Shown: positions 20,838 to 31,346, counted from the stretch's first letter. The stretch: 64,000 bases of DNA from JASHPR01 sp963739645 (GCA_963739645.1 CAVUBM010000114.1:186001-250000), one strand, 5' to 3'. Notes: generated by a model from the sequence alone, not told the origin. Program-made: numbers and translations.

Positions 20838-22058
20838 TCAGCGGTCCGCGCTGGGTTCGCGCGGACGGTCAGCGGGGATCGTGCGTCCCTTCCACTGGCC
20901 GCCGCGGCCCGCGTAGTACCGCCGGGCCGAGTCCACGGTCATCGCCGCGTACAAGAGCGCGATCAGCGGCAAGCCAGGGGCCCGCAGCGGGGACAGCCGG
21001 TACAGCCGCAGGATCGGCACGTAGCTGGCGGTCATCAGCGCCCAGCCGGCCAGCCCGGCGGCGGTCAGCCAGCCCGCGGCGGCAGTGCCGCTCCCTGGGC
21101 CGCCTGCCGCGAGCCAGGCCAGCCCGGCCAGGGCGGCAGCGGGCGGCAGGGCGTACAGCCAGAGCAGCCCGACGACAGTCCCGGCGAGCAGGGAGAGTGA
21201 GTAGCGAAGCTGCGTAAAGGCGCTGCGGGAGATCATGTCCCAGAGGCCGGACAGGCTCGGGTAGGGCCGGAGGCTGGCGACACTGGTGGTCAGGCCGAGC
21301 CAGCAGCGGGCGGGCCGGCGCTTCAGCAGGCGGCCGAGGGCCACGTCGTCAATGCGGGCGCCGCCGATGGGGCCGAAGCCGCCCGCGGCCTCCAGGACCG
21401 CCCCGCGCACGAGCATGCACCCGCCCGCGGCCGCGGCCGTGCGCCCGCCCGGCCGGTTGACCCGGCGGAACGGGTACAGCTGGGCGAAGAAGTACACGAA
21501 CGCGGGAACCAGCATGCGCTCCCAGAAAGTGTCCGCGCGCAGCAGCGCCATCTGCGAGACCAGGGCCCGGTCGTCGGCCTCGGCCGCGCGGACCAGCGCG
21601 GTGAGCGTGCCCGGCCGGTAGGCGATGTCGGCGTCGGTGAACAGCAGGTACGCGGCCTGGCCCGCGGCGCGCCGCCCCTGCTCCATGGCCCAGACCTTGC
21701 CCGCCCAGCCGTCCGGGGGGCGGGTGCCGGCCACCACCCGAAGCGGAGCCATGCCAGTCCGGGGCCGGGCCAGCACCGTGGCCACCTCGGCGGTGCCGTC
21801 CGAGCTCTGGTCGTCGACGAGCAGGACACCGAACGTGCCCGGGTAGTCCTGGGCGAGCAGCGTGGGCAGCGTGGCCGGCAGCACCGCGGCCTCGTTCCTG
21901 GCCGGGATCACCGCCACCACGTCCGGCCAGGCGGGCGGGTCGCCGGCCGCGGGCGGGAGCCGCTGGCCGGTGCGCCAGTACCCGCCGTGGCCGGCCAGCA
22001 GGTAGGCCCAGGTGATCGCGGCGATCACGCAGGCGGCGGCGGCAACGGGCACCGGCAC
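20838..22058 (-). CDS. membrane glycosyltransferase family 2, HpnB-like
   Basis: 406 residues. An N-terminal membrane helix (AAACVIAAITWAYLLAG) is followed by a GT-A domain with VVAVIPARNEAAVLP, the nucleotide/metal motif LLFTDADIAY and the acceptor-site motif ARIDDVALGRLLK; four C-terminal helices finish the protein. This layout is that of hopene-associated glycosyltransferase HpnB. No other hopanoid gene is in the window, so the acceptor may differ. It converges on the GH3 gene. Confidence 0.8.
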   Translation of the reverse strand: MPVPVAAAACVIAAITWAYLLAGHGGYWRTGQRLPPAAGDPPAWPDVVAVIPARNEAAVLPATLPTLLAQDYPGTFGVLLVDDQSSDGTAEVATVLARPRTGMAPLRVVAGTRPPDGWAGKVWAMEQGRRAAGQAAYLLFTDADIAYRPGTLTALVRAAEADDRALVSQMALLRADTFWERMLVPAFVYFFAQLYPFRRVNRPGGRTAAAAGGCMLVRGAVLEAAGGFGPIGGARIDDVALGRLLKRRPARCWLGLTTSVASLRPYPSLSGLWDMISRSAFTQLRYSLSLLAGTVVGLLWLYALPPAAALAGLAWLAAGGPGSGTAAAGWLTAAGLAGWALMTASYVPILRLYRLSPLRAPGLPLIALLYAAMTVDSARRYYAGRGGQWKGRTIPADRPREPSADR

Positions 22059-22106
22059 AGCCTGGCATACGCGAATTGGCGGCGCTGCCGCGCATAGAGT
22101 TACTGC

Positions 22107-24245
22107 GTGGCAGATCCGGCGAGTTACCGCCCGGCACCGGGCTCGATTCCCGAGTCGCCCGGGGTCTACCGGTTCAGCGATGAGCGGGGCCGGGTCATCT
22201 ACGTCGGCAAGGCCAAGAGCCTGCAGGTCCCGGCTGAATTCCTACTTCGCCGACTTCGCCGGGATGCACCCGCGCACCCAGACCATGGTGCGGTCGGCGG
22301 CCAAGGTGGACTGGACCGTGGTCGGGACCGAGGTCGAGGCGCTCCAGCTGGAGTACTCCTGGATCAAGGAGTTCGACCCCCGGTTCAACGTCAGGTACCG
22401 GGACGACAAGAGCTACCCCTACCTCGCGGTCACCATGAACGAGGAGTACCCGCGGGTCATGGTCATGCGGGGCGCGAAGCGGCGCGGGGTGCGGTACTTC
22501 GGCCCCTACTCGCACGCCTGGGCGATCAGGGACACGGTGGACACGCTGCTGCGGGTGTTCCCGGTCCGGACCTGCTCGGCCGGGGTGTTCAAGCGCGCCG
22601 GCCAGATCGGCCGGCCCTGCCTGCTCGGCTACATCGACAAGTGCTCGGCGCCGTGCGTCGGCCGGGTCAGCGCCGACGAGCACCGGTAGCTGGCCGAGGA
22701 GTTCTGCGACTTCATGGCCGGGCAGACGGCCAAGTTCACCCGCCGGCTCGAGGCGGAGATGCGCCGCGCCGCGGACGGCCGAGGAGTACGAGCGCGCCGC
22801 GCGGCTGCGCGACGACATCCAGGCCCTGCACCGCGCGCTGGAGAAGCAGGCGGTGGTGCTCGGCGACGGCACCGACTGCGATGTGATCGCGCTGGCGGAG
22901 GACCAGCTGGAGGCCGCGGTCCAGGTGTTCTACGTCCGCGGCGGCCGGGTGCGCGGCCAGCGCGGCTGGGTCGTGGACAAGGTCGAGGACATCACGCCCG
23001 GGGAGCTCGTCGAGCAGTTCCTCGGCCAGGTCTACGGCGATGACCCGGTGCTGGGCGAGCTGCCCAACGGGCCTCGGCGAGGCCGCCCAGGAGGCCCAGG
23101 GCGAGGACTTCGGCCGGGCGGCGGACGGCACCGCGCGGACCGCGGCGAGGCGGCCGGCGCCGCCGGGCGGGCGGGCCGCCCCGCCGCGACAGGCCGGTGC
23201 CGCGCGAGGTGCTGGTGCCGGAGCTGCCGCCCGGCGCCGGCGGCGATCGAGGAGTGGCTGGCCGGCCGGCGCGGCGGCCGGGTCAGCCTCCGGGTGCCGC
23301 AGCGCGGCGACAAGAAGACGCTGCTCGACACCGTGGCGCGGAACGCGGCGGAGTCGCTGGCGCTGCACAAGACCAGGCGCGCCAGCGACCTGACCACCCG
23401 CAGCCGCGCGATGTCCGAGATCCAGGACGCGCTGGGGCTCGACGAGGCGCCGCTGCGGATCGAGTGCTACGACGTGTCGAACCTGCAGGGCACCCACGTC
23501 GTGGCGTCCATGATCGTTTTCGAGGACGGCCTGGCGCGCAAGTCGGAGTACCGCAGGTTCAGCATCCGCGGCCTGGACGGCACCGACGACGTCGCGTCGA
23601 TCCACGAGGTGATCTCCCGCAGGTTCCGCCGCTACCTGGAGGAACGCGAGGCCACCGGCGAGCTCGACGTGCTCGGCGACCCGGCCGCCCAGGAGCCGGA
23701 GAACGTGAGCTCGCGGCGCAAGTTCGCCTACCCGCCCAACCTCGTCGTCATCGACGGCGGCCCGGCCCAGGTGGCCGCGGCCGCGCGGGCGCTGGACGAG
23801 CTCGGCATCGACGACGTCGTCGGTCTGCGGGCTGGCCAAGCGGCTGGAGGAGGTCTGGCTGCCCGGCGAGGACAGCCCGGTGATCATGCCGCGCACGAGC
23901 GAGGGCCTGTACCTGCTGCAGCGGGTCAGGGACGAGGCGCACCGGTTCGCGATCACCTATCACCGGAAGAAGCGGGCCGCGGCGCTCACCACCAGCGAGC
24001 TGGACGACGTGCCCGGGCTGGGCCCGGCGCGCCGGGCCACCCTGCTGCGCCATTTCGGCTCCGTGCGCAAGCTCGCGCGGGCTAGCGTGGCGGAGATAGC
24101 CGGGCTGCCCGGCATCGGGCCGCGCGTGGCCGAGACGGTCGTGGCCGCCCTGCGGCAGGAGGACGGGAGCGCCGGGCCCGAGAGCCCGGGATCCGGCCGC
24201 GGCCCGGCGAGGCCGAGCGGGGCCGAGGGGGGAGAGACGCGATGA
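22107..24245 (+). CDS. uvrC: UvrABC system protein C (six frame breaks and one internal stop)
   Basis: UvrC makes both incisions in nucleotide-excision repair. The GIY-YIG domain is at the start (SPGVYRFSDERGRVIYVGKAKSL), then the Cys cluster CLLGYIDKCSAPCVG, the UVR domain (AEEYERAARLRDD), the RNase-H-like endonuclease with IECYDVSNLQGTHVVASMIV and VVIDGGPAQVAAA, and a C-terminal (HhH)2 pair (VPGLGPARRATLLRHFGS, LPGIGPRVAETV). Extra bases occur near 22224, 22777, 23070, 23188, 23236 and 23822, and TAG at 22687-22689 stands where a sense codon (CAG in relatives) is expected. Either this stretch is poorly sequenced or the gene is decaying; the conserved catalytic residues favour errors. Confidence 0.82.
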
Positions 24246-25218
24246 GGCCGGACAGCTCGGCCGATCCGGAGAGCAGGGCTCGGAGCCGCAGGACGCCGAG
24301 GCTCCGGGACGGCCCGTGCCTGAGATACCCGTGCCGGAGATACCCGTGCCGGAGGTACCCGTGCCGGAGATCGTCATCATCACCGGCATGTCGGGCGCGG
24401 GCCGCAGCACCGCGGCGAAGTCGCTGGAGGACCTGGACTGGTTCGTGGCCGACAACCTGCCGCCGGACCTGCTGCCGACGATGGTGGACCTGGCCCGCCG
24501 CGCCTACGGCGCGGTGCCGAGGCTCGCGGCCGTGGTCGACGTGCGCAGCCGCGCGTTCTCCACCGACCTGAAGTCGGTCGTCGGCGACCTTGATACCCGG
24601 GGCACCCGGCCCTGCGTCGTGTTCCTGGAGGCGAACGACGACACCCTGGTCCGCAGGTTCGAGAGCGTCCGCCGGCCGCATCCGCTGCAGGAGGGCGGCC
24701 GCGTGGTCGACGGCATCGCCGCCGAGCGCGAGCTGCTGGCCGGGGTGCGCGGTGAGGCCGACCTCGTCCTGGACACCTCCCGGCTGAACGTGCACGAGCT
24801 GCGGGCCAGGATGCGGGCGGCGTTCGGCGGCGAGGGGGACACCGCGCTGCGTGTGAACGTCGTGTCGTTCGGGTTCAAGTACGGGCTTCCGGTCGATGCC
24901 GACCTGGTGGCGGACTGCCGGTTCCTGCCCAACCCGCACTGGGTGGCCGACCTCGCCGCGCTGACCGGCCAGGATCGCGGGGTCCGCGAGTACGTGCTCA
25001 GCCAGCCCGGCGCCGCCGAGTTCCTGGACGCCTACGTGGAGGCGGTGCGCCTGACCCTGGCCGGCTACCAGCGCGAGGGCAAGCACTTCGTGACGCTGGC
25101 GGTGGGCTGCACCGGCGGGAAGCACCGCAGCGTGGTGATGGCCGAGCAGATCGCCGCCCGGCTGGCCGGGTCCTGGCCGGGCGTCCGGGTGGCGCACCGC
25201 GACCTCGGGCGCGAGTGA
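24242..25218 (+). CDS. rapZ: RNase adapter / nucleotide-binding protein RapZ (frame break)
   Basis: A P-loop protein conserved in the uvrC-rapZ-yvcK-whiA cluster. Walker A is GMSGAGRST, Walker B-like VDVRSRAF, and the C-terminal domain has FGFKYGLP, DLVADCRFLPNPHW and GCTGGKHRSV. In Enterobacteria RapZ controls glucosamine-6-phosphate synthase; the actinobacterial role is less defined. The start overlaps the uvrC stop by ATGA, and one base seems to be missing near 24288. The N-terminal region is an unusual run of four PEIPV-type pentapeptides encoded by a 15-base tandem repeat directly before the Walker A strand. Confidence 0.88.
24316..24375 (+). repeat. 15-bp tandem repeat, four copies (in rapZ)
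   Basis: Units gtgcctgagataccc, gtgccggagataccc, gtgccggaggtaccc and gtgccggagatcgtc follow head to tail, each coding five residues (VPEIP). One of five tandem arrays with this period in the window. Confidence 0.85.
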
Positions 25219-26216
25219 GGGCCGGGATGGAGGATCCGGAGGTGCTGCCGAACGCCCCCGCTGGGCGCCCGCTGAGCCGCAAGGCGGTGGCGCTCGGCGG
25301 CGGGCACGGGCTGTTCGCCTCGCTGTCCGCGCTGCGCCGGGTCACCCGCAACCTGACCGCCGTGGTCACGGTGGCCGACGACGGCGGCTCCAGCGGGCGG
25401 CTGCGCCGGGAGTTCGGCGTGCTGCCGCCCGGGGACCTGCGGATGGCGCTGGCCGCGCTGTGCGGCGATGACGCCTGGGGCACCACCTGGAGCCGCGTGG
25501 TGCAGCACCGGTTCACCGGGGAGGCCGAGCTCGGCGGGCACGCGGTCGGCAATGTCCTGATCGTCGCGCTCTGGGAGCTGCTCGGGAACACCGTGCAGGG
25601 CCTGGACTGGGTCGGCCGGCTGCTCGGGGCGCACGGCCGGGTGCTGCCGATGGCCTCGGTGCCGCTCGATCTCGAGGCCGAAGTGGAAGGCGCCGACCCA
25701 TTTCACCCGGATGAGATCAGCACGGTTCGGGGCCAGGTCGCATGCGCGACGACGACAGGCCGGGTACGGTCGATGTCACTGGTTCCCGCCGACCCGCCCG
25801 CGTGCCCCGAGGCCGTGGCCGCAGTCGGGGCGGCGGACTGGGTGGTGCTCGGGCCGGGATCCTGGTTCACCAGCGTGCTGCCGCACCTGCTGGTACCCGG
25901 GCTCGCCGAGGCTCTGGTCACCACCCGGGCGCGCAGGCTGGTCGCGCTTAACCTGGCGCCGCAGCCGGGCGAGACCGAGGGGTTCTCGCCGCACGCACAC
26001 CTGGAGGTACTGGCCGACCATGCTCCGGAGCTGACCGTTGACGTGGTGCTCGCGGACCGCCGTGCGGTCAGCGGAACCGTGACCGAGCTGGAGAAGGCGG
26101 CAGGCCTCCTCGGCGGCAGGTTGGTGCTGGCGGACCTGGCCATGGGGGACGGATCGCCGCGCCACGACCCGCAGCTGCTCGCGGGCGCATTCGCGCAGAT
26201 TTTCGAGGGGGAGTGA
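25215..26216 (+). CDS. yvcK: gluconeogenesis factor YvcK/CofD-like protein
   Basis: 333 residues of the YvcK family: ALGGGHGLFASLSALRR (nucleotide-sugar loop), VVTVADDGGSSGRLRREFG, PPGDLRMALAAL, and GSWFTSVLPHLLVPG. YvcK proteins bind UDP-GlcNAc and are needed for growth on gluconeogenic carbon and for cell shape. GTG 25215 overlaps the rapZ stop; ATG 25227 is an alternative. Confidence 0.9.
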   Translation: MRAGMEDPEVLPNAPAGRPLSRKAVALGGGHGLFASLSALRRVTRNLTAVVTVADDGGSSGRLRREFGVLPPGDLRMALAALCGDDAWGTTWSRVVQHRFTGEAELGGHAVGNVLIVALWELLGNTVQGLDWVGRLLGAHGRVLPMASVPLDLEAEVEGADPFHPDEISTVRGQVACATTTGRVRSMSLVPADPPACPEAVAAVGAADWVVLGPGSWFTSVLPHLLVPGLAEALVTTRARRLVALNLAPQPGETEGFSPHAHLEVLADHAPELTVDVVLADRRAVSGTVTELEKAAGLLGGRLVLADLAMGDGSPRHDPQLLAGAFAQIFEGE

Positions 26217-26221
26217 GGTCC

Positions 26222-27203
26222 ATGGCCATGACCGGCCTGGTCAAGGATGAGCTCAGCCGGGTCACCGTGCTGAAGCCCTGCTGCCGCAAGGCAGAGGTAT
26301 CCACGCTGCTGCGGTTCGCTGGCGGCCTGCACCTGGCCGCGGGCCGGATCGTGGTGGAGGCCGAGCTCGACACCGGGGCGGCCGCACGCAGGCTCCGCAA
26401 GGACGTGGCCGAGGTCTTCGGCCATACCTCGGAGCTGATCGTGCTGGCCCCCAGCGGCCTGCGCAAGGGCAACCGCTACGTGGTGCGGGTGACCAAGGAC
26501 GGCGAGAGCCTGGCCCGCCAGACCGGGCTGGTGGACGGCCACGGGCGCCCGGTGCGCGGGCTGCCCCGGCAGGTGGTGTCGGGCACCACCTGCGACTGCG
26601 AGTCCGCCTGGCGCGGCGCGTTCCTGGCTCACGGCAGCCTGACCGAGCCCGGCCGCTCCATGTCGCTCGAGGTCACCTGCCCCGGGCCGGAGGCCGCGCT
26701 GGCCATGGTCGGGGCCGCGCGGCGGCTCAAGATTCACGCCAAGGCGCGCGAGGTCCGTGGCGTGGACCGGGTGGTCATCAGAGACGGCGACGCGATCAGC
26801 GCGCTGCTGACCAGGCTGGGGGCCCACGACAGCGTGCTCGCCTGGGAGGAGCGGCGGATGCGCCGCGAGGTCCGGGCGACCGCGAACCGGCTCGCGAACT
26901 TCGACGACGCCAACCTGCGGCGCAGCGCCCGGGCCGCGGTGGCCGCGGGCGCCCGGGTCGAGCGCGCCCTGGAGATCCTCGGCGACTCGGCTCCCGGAGC
27001 ACCTGATCGTCGCGGGGGAGCTGCGGATCAAGCACCGCCAGGCGAGCCTGGAGGAACTGGGCCAGCTGGCCGAGCCGGCGCTGACCAAGGACGCGATCGC
27101 CGGCCGGATCCGCAGGCTGCTCGCGCTCGCCGACCGGCGGGCCATGGAGCTCGGAATTCCTGGCACCGAGGCGCACCTGACCCCCGACATGCTCGCGACC
27201 TGA
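26222..27203 (+). CDS. whiA: DNA-binding sporulation regulator WhiA (frame break)
   Basis: A ~326-residue WhiA with N-terminal LAGLIDADG-like domain (MAMTGLVKDELSRVTVLKPC, CCRKAEVSTLLRFAGGLH) and C-terminal helix-turn-helix (ASLEELGQLAEPALTKDAI). WhiA works with WhiB in sporulation-septation control. One base too many near 26995 (ctcccggag) shifts the frame before EHLIVAGELRIKHRQ. ATG 26222 is preferred to GTG 26213 because MAMT is the family start. Confidence 0.9.
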
Positions 27204-27204
27204 C

Positions 27205-27847
27205 TCAGCGGTCCGGTCCGGCTCCGAGGTCCTTCGGCAGGGCGAATCCCGGCCCATCTGCGGTCCCGGGCTGGCCCGGCCCGCTGTCGCCGGACGGGCC
27301 AAAGAACGGCTGCGGGGAGGCGGGCTGACCTGGCGCGGTGGGCTGGCCCGGCGCGGCCGGCCAGTCCGCCGGCGCGCCCGCGGGCCGGCGGGGCCGCTGG
27401 CCGCGGGCCCCGCTCGAGCGCGGTGCGGAAGCCAAGGTAGGCCGCGACCAGCCAGAAAATGACGCCCAGGATGCCCACGGTGTGCGGGTAGGCGCTCAGC
27501 AGCACGTTCAGGTGACCGAGGATCGTGGCCAGCCCGATGCCGGCGCTCAAGGTGGTAAAGACCAGGGCCAGGAACGCCCCAAGGGCACAGCCGAGCAGGG
27601 CCAGGACCGCGCTGGCCGCGGCGGCGACGGGATCGCCGGCCCGGAACTTGCCGACCGCACCGCCCACCACGACGCCGATGACGACTGCCACCAGGGAGAA
27701 CTGGTGCTTGGTCAGGTACGCCACCAGACCCCAGGCGAGCGCGCCTGCCACAGCGGCCCCGAGGCCGGCCAGCACGGCCAGAGCCATGCTGCCGTGCCGG
27801 GCGGGCCGTGAATCGGCCGACGGGGAAGCAGTACCGTAAAAGGTCAT
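27205..27847 (-). CDS. putative membrane protein with Pro/Gly-rich tail (frame break)
   Basis: About 213 residues with four hydrophobic stretches (for example AVLAGLGAAVAGALAWGLVA and HTVGILGVIFWLVAAYLGF), then a disordered tail rich in Pro, Gly and Ala ending LPKDLGAGPDR. A +1 base near 27415 (cggggcccgcgg) separates the membrane part from the tail. It converges on whiA with one base between the stops. Function unknown. Confidence 0.62.
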
Positions 27848-27967
27848 AGGTCCGGTCCTAACGGGCGGTTGCCTCCGAGCAGCATAAGCACTCGCGCGGT
27901 CCGCCGGATGCCGAATCCGGCGCGCGCGGCACGGACGCGGGCGGGATGGAGCAGGCCAGAATTCCGG

Positions 27968-27973
27968 TAGGGT
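27968..27973 (+). promoter_or_regulatory. possible -10 element upstream of gap
   Basis: TAGGGT, a common -10 sequence in streptomycetes, lies 65 bases before the gap GTG in a 190-base spacer. No good -35 is visible, so this is tentative. Confidence 0.3.
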
Positions 27974-28037
27974 CGGTCCGGGCAGAAGGCCCGCCGCGCG
28001 CGGCCAGGGCTAGCTAGATGACGAGGAGACCATTGCC

Positions 28038-29057
28038 GTGACTGTCCGGGTGGGGATCAACGGGTTTGGCCGGATCGGCCGCAACTTCTGGCGCGCGGTG
28101 AATGCCGGGGCGGCGTCCGCCGGGGAGATCGAGATCGTGGCCGCCAACGACTTGACCGACGCCGCGACCCTCGCGCACCTGCTGAAATACGACACCGTGC
28201 TGGGCACCCTCGGCGAGGACGTCAGCTTCGACGGCGACGTGATCCGGGCCGGCGACCAGGAGATCCGGGTACTGGCGGAGCGGGACCCCGCGGCCCTGCC
28301 CTGGGCGGAACTCGGCGTGGACGTCGTGATCGAATCCACCGGCCGGTTCACCAAGGCAGACGACGCCCGCGCGCACCTCAGCGCCGGCGCCAGGAAGGTG
28401 ATCATCTCGGCGCCCGCCAAGGGCGAGGACATCACGATCGTGATGGGGGTCAACGACGACCGTTACGACGCCGCGGCCCATCATGTGATCTCCAATGCCT
28501 CCTGCACGACGAACTGCGTCGCCCCCATGGCCAAGGTGCTGCTGGACAACTTCGGCATCGTCCGGGGCTACATGACGACGATTCACGCGTACACCAACGA
28601 CCAGGTGATTCTGGACTTCCCGCACAAGGACCTGCGCCGGGCACGGGCCGCGGCGCAGAACATCATCCCGACCACGACCGGTGCGGCCCGGGCCACCTCC
28701 CTGACCCTGCCCGCGCTCGAGGGCAAGCTGGACGGGATCGCGATGCGGGTCCCTGTCGTGGACGGCTCCGTCACCGACCTGGTCGTCCAGCTGGAGCGCG
28801 AGGTCACCGCCGGCGAGGTCAACGCGGCCTACCAGGCCGCGGCCGAGGGCCCGCTCAAGGGTTACCTGCACTACACGGCCGACCCGATCGTCTCCTCCGA
28901 CATCGTGGGGACACCCTGGTCGTGCACGTTCGACTCGCTGCTCACCATGGCCACGGGCGACCAGGTCAAGGTGATCGGCTGGTACGACAACGAGTGGGGT
29001 TACTCCAACCGGCTCGCTGACCTGGCCGCGCTGGTCGGCGCCGGCCTGAGGCCGTAG
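28038..29057 (+). CDS. gap: glyceraldehyde-3-phosphate dehydrogenase
   Basis: A complete 339-residue enzyme of glycolysis: NAD site VGINGFGRIGRNFWRA, catalytic ASCTTNC (Cys156), and the late motif WYDNEWGYSNRLADL. It oxidises glyceraldehyde-3-phosphate with NAD+ and phosphate to 1,3-bisphosphoglycerate, which is also the known donor for FkbH enzymes. First gene of gap-pgk-tpiA-secG; its stop directly abuts the pgk start. Confidence 0.96.
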   Translation: MTVRVGINGFGRIGRNFWRAVNAGAASAGEIEIVAANDLTDAATLAHLLKYDTVLGTLGEDVSFDGDVIRAGDQEIRVLAERDPAALPWAELGVDVVIESTGRFTKADDARAHLSAGARKVIISAPAKGEDITIVMGVNDDRYDAAAHHVISNASCTTNCVAPMAKVLLDNFGIVRGYMTTIHAYTNDQVILDFPHKDLRRARAAAQNIIPTTTGAARATSLTLPALEGKLDGIAMRVPVVDGSVTDLVVQLEREVTAGEVNAAYQAAAEGPLKGYLHYTADPIVSSDIVGTPWSCTFDSLLTMATGDQVKVIGWYDNEWGYSNRLADLAALVGAGLRP

Positions 29058-30287
29058 ATGCGGGGCATTGACGACCTGGACGTCGGCGGCCGGACGGTCC
29101 TGCTGCGCGCGGACCTGAACACGCCGCTGGACGGCTCCACCATCACCGACGACGGCCGGATCCGGGCCAGCCTGCCGACCATCGGCAAGCTGGCCAACCG
29201 CGGCGCGAAGGTCCTGGTCTGCGCGCACCTGGGCCGGCCGGCCGGAGCCGGCTACGCCGAGCGCGCCGCGGGCGGCCCGTCGCTGCGGCCGGTCGCCGAG
29301 CGCCTGTCCGAGCTGCTCGGCGCCGAGGTGCCGCTGGCCGCCGATGTCGCGGGCCCGTCCGCCGCCGCGGTGGCGGCCGGTCTCGCCGACGGCGGGCTGG
29401 GCATGATCGAGAACGTCCGCTTCGAGCCCGCCGAGACCAGCAAGGACGACGCCGAGCGGGCCGGGCTGGCGCAGCGGCTGGCGGCGCTGGCCGGGCCCGG
29501 CGGGCGGTATGTGGGGGATGGGTTCGGCGCGCTGCACCGCAAGCACGCCAGCGTGTACGACCTGCCCGCGCTGCTCCCGCACGCCGCGGGCGACCTGGTG
29601 CTGGCCGAGGTCGCGGTGCTGCGGCGGCTCACCGATGACCCGGAGCGGCCCTACGTGGTGGTGCTCGGCGGCGCGAAGCCGTCCGACAAGCTCGCCGTGA
29701 TCTCCAACCTGCTGGACAGCGCGGACCGCCTGCTGATCGGCGGCGGCATGTCCTACACATTCCTGAAGGCGCAGGGGTACGAGGTCGGCCAGTCGCTGCT
29801 CGAACCCGACCTGATCCCACGGGTGTCCGAGGTGCTCGAGGAGGGGGCCAAGCGCGGGGTCGAGGTGGTGCTCCCGGTTGACCTGGTCGCCGCCACCGGC
29901 TTCGCCCCCGACGCCGAGCACGACGTCGTGCAGGTCGGAGCGTTCCCCGCCGACCGCGAGAGCATGGACATGGGGCCCGCTACCCGGGCCCTGTTCGCGG
30001 ATAGGCTCGCCGACGCGAAGACCGTGTTCTGGAATGGTCCGGTTGGGGTGTTCGAGTTCCCGGCCTTCGCAGCCGGCACCCGGGCCGTGGCCGAGGCGAT
30101 CAGTCATGTGACGGGGCTGACCGTGGTGGGCGGCGGTGACTCCGCGGCGGCCGTCCGGGCCCTGGGCTTTCCCGAGAACTCGTTCACGCACATATCCACT
30201 GGCGGCGGGGCCAGCCTCGAATACCTCGAGGGCAGGCGGCTGCCCGGCCTGGTGGCGCTTGAGGACGCCGGGGGGCCGGCGGCATGA
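29058..30287 (+). CDS. pgk: phosphoglycerate kinase
   Basis: 409 residues, two-domain kinase transferring phosphate from 1,3-bisphosphoglycerate to ADP. Seen: LLRADLNTPL, CAHLGRP, GDGFGALHRKHAS, VLGGAKPSDK and the nucleotide loop VVGGGDSAAAV. The asparagine-led NDAFGTAHRAHAS motif of most relatives is GDGFGALHRKHAS here, a modest departure. Stop overlaps tpiA by ATGA. Confidence 0.95.
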   Translation: MRGIDDLDVGGRTVLLRADLNTPLDGSTITDDGRIRASLPTIGKLANRGAKVLVCAHLGRPAGAGYAERAAGGPSLRPVAERLSELLGAEVPLAADVAGPSAAAVAAGLADGGLGMIENVRFEPAETSKDDAERAGLAQRLAALAGPGGRYVGDGFGALHRKHASVYDLPALLPHAAGDLVLAEVAVLRRLTDDPERPYVVVLGGAKPSDKLAVISNLLDSADRLLIGGGMSYTFLKAQGYEVGQSLLEPDLIPRVSEVLEEGAKRGVEVVLPVDLVAATGFAPDAEHDVVQVGAFPADRESMDMGPATRALFADRLADAKTVFWNGPVGVFEFPAFAAGTRAVAEAISHVTGLTVVGGGDSAAAVRALGFPENSFTHISTGGGASLEYLEGRRLPGLVALEDAGGPAA

Positions 30288-31081
30288 GGCTCCCCGACGG
30301 CAGGAAGCCGCTGATCGCCGGCAACTGGAAGATGCACAACAACAACTTCGAGGCGATCGCGCTGGTCCAGAAGCTGGCGTTCGCGCTGCACGACAAGGAC
30401 TTCGACGCTTCGGACGTGGCCGTGCTGCCGCCCTTCACGGCCCTGCGCAGCGTGCAGACCCTGATCGAGGGCGACAAGCTGCGTATCGGCTACGGCGCCC
30501 AGGACATCTCGCCGCACCAAGACGGTGCCTACACCGGCGACATATCGGGCCGGATGCTGGCCAAGCTGGGCTGCGGCTATGTGCTCGCCGGGCATTCCGA
30601 GCGGCGGCAGTACCACGGTGAGGACGACGCCCTGGTGAACGCGAAGCTCAAGGCCGCGCTGCGGTCCGGCATCACGCCGGTGCTGTGCGTCGGTGAGCCG
30701 CTGCATGCCCGGCAGGAGGGCGGGCAGATCGACCACTGCCTGGCCCAGCTCGACGGCGGCCTGGACGGCGTCCCAGGCGAGGCAGTGGCGGCTCTGGTAG
30801 TCGCGTATGAGCCCGTCTGGGCGATCGGTACGGGCGAGGTGGCCACGCCGGACCACGCCCAAGAGGTGTGCGCCGCTATCCGGGGCCGCGTTTCCGCCGT
30901 TCACGGCGACGCGGTGGCGGCTAGTGCGCGTATCCTTTATGGCGGGTCAGTGAAGTCGGACAACATGGCTGCGATCATGGCGCAGCCGGACATTGATGGC
31001 GGGCTAGTTGGCGGGGCCAGCCTCGATGCCGCGGAGTTCGTCAGGATCTGCCGGTATCGTGAGTTCGGCGGCGCCGGCTGA
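30284..31081 (+). CDS. tpiA: triosephosphate isomerase
   Basis: 265 residues with GNWKMHN (active-site Lys), the electrophile His in LAGHSERRQ, the base Glu in AYEPVWAIGTG and the phosphate loop LYGGSVKSDN. It interconverts dihydroxyacetone phosphate and glyceraldehyde-3-phosphate. Confidence 0.96.
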   Translation: MRLPDGRKPLIAGNWKMHNNNFEAIALVQKLAFALHDKDFDASDVAVLPPFTALRSVQTLIEGDKLRIGYGAQDISPHQDGAYTGDISGRMLAKLGCGYVLAGHSERRQYHGEDDALVNAKLKAALRSGITPVLCVGEPLHARQEGGQIDHCLAQLDGGLDGVPGEAVAALVVAYEPVWAIGTGEVATPDHAQEVCAAIRGRVSAVHGDAVAASARILYGGSVKSDNMAAIMAQPDIDGGLVGGASLDAAEFVRICRYREFGGAG

Positions 31082-31115
31082 GCGGGAAACCGCCCGGAGG
31101 GGACGAGAACCAGCA

Positions 31116-31346
31116 GTGACCATCGCAATCTCTATCGTCCTGATCATTACGAGCCTGCTCATGATCGTGCTCGTGCTGCTGCACAAGGGCAAAGGGGGCG
31201 GGCTTTCCGACCTGTTCGGCGGCGGCGTCTCGTCGAGCCTCGGGTCGTCGTCGGTCGTCGAGCGGAACCTGGACCGGATCACGGTTTTCACCGGGGTCCT
31301 CTGGTTCATCTGCATCGTTGGGCTCGGCCTGCTGCTGAACCGCTAA
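31116..31346 (+). CDS. secG: preprotein translocase subunit SecG
   Basis: A 76-residue protein with two membrane helices (ISIVLIITSLLMIVLVLL and FTGVLWFICIVGLGLLL) joined by the conserved HKGKGGGLSDLFGGG loop. It assists SecYE during protein export. GTG start after GGAGG; position behind tpiA is standard in actinobacteria. Confidence 0.92.
   Translation: MTIAISIVLIITSLLMIVLVLLHKGKGGGLSDLFGGGVSSSLGSSSVVERNLDRITVFTGVLWFICIVGLGLLLNR

Noticed and set aside
22107..24245. Programmed frameshifting in uvrC
   Set aside because: The six sites share no slippery sequence or downstream structure, and similar +1 changes occur in many unrelated genes of the window.
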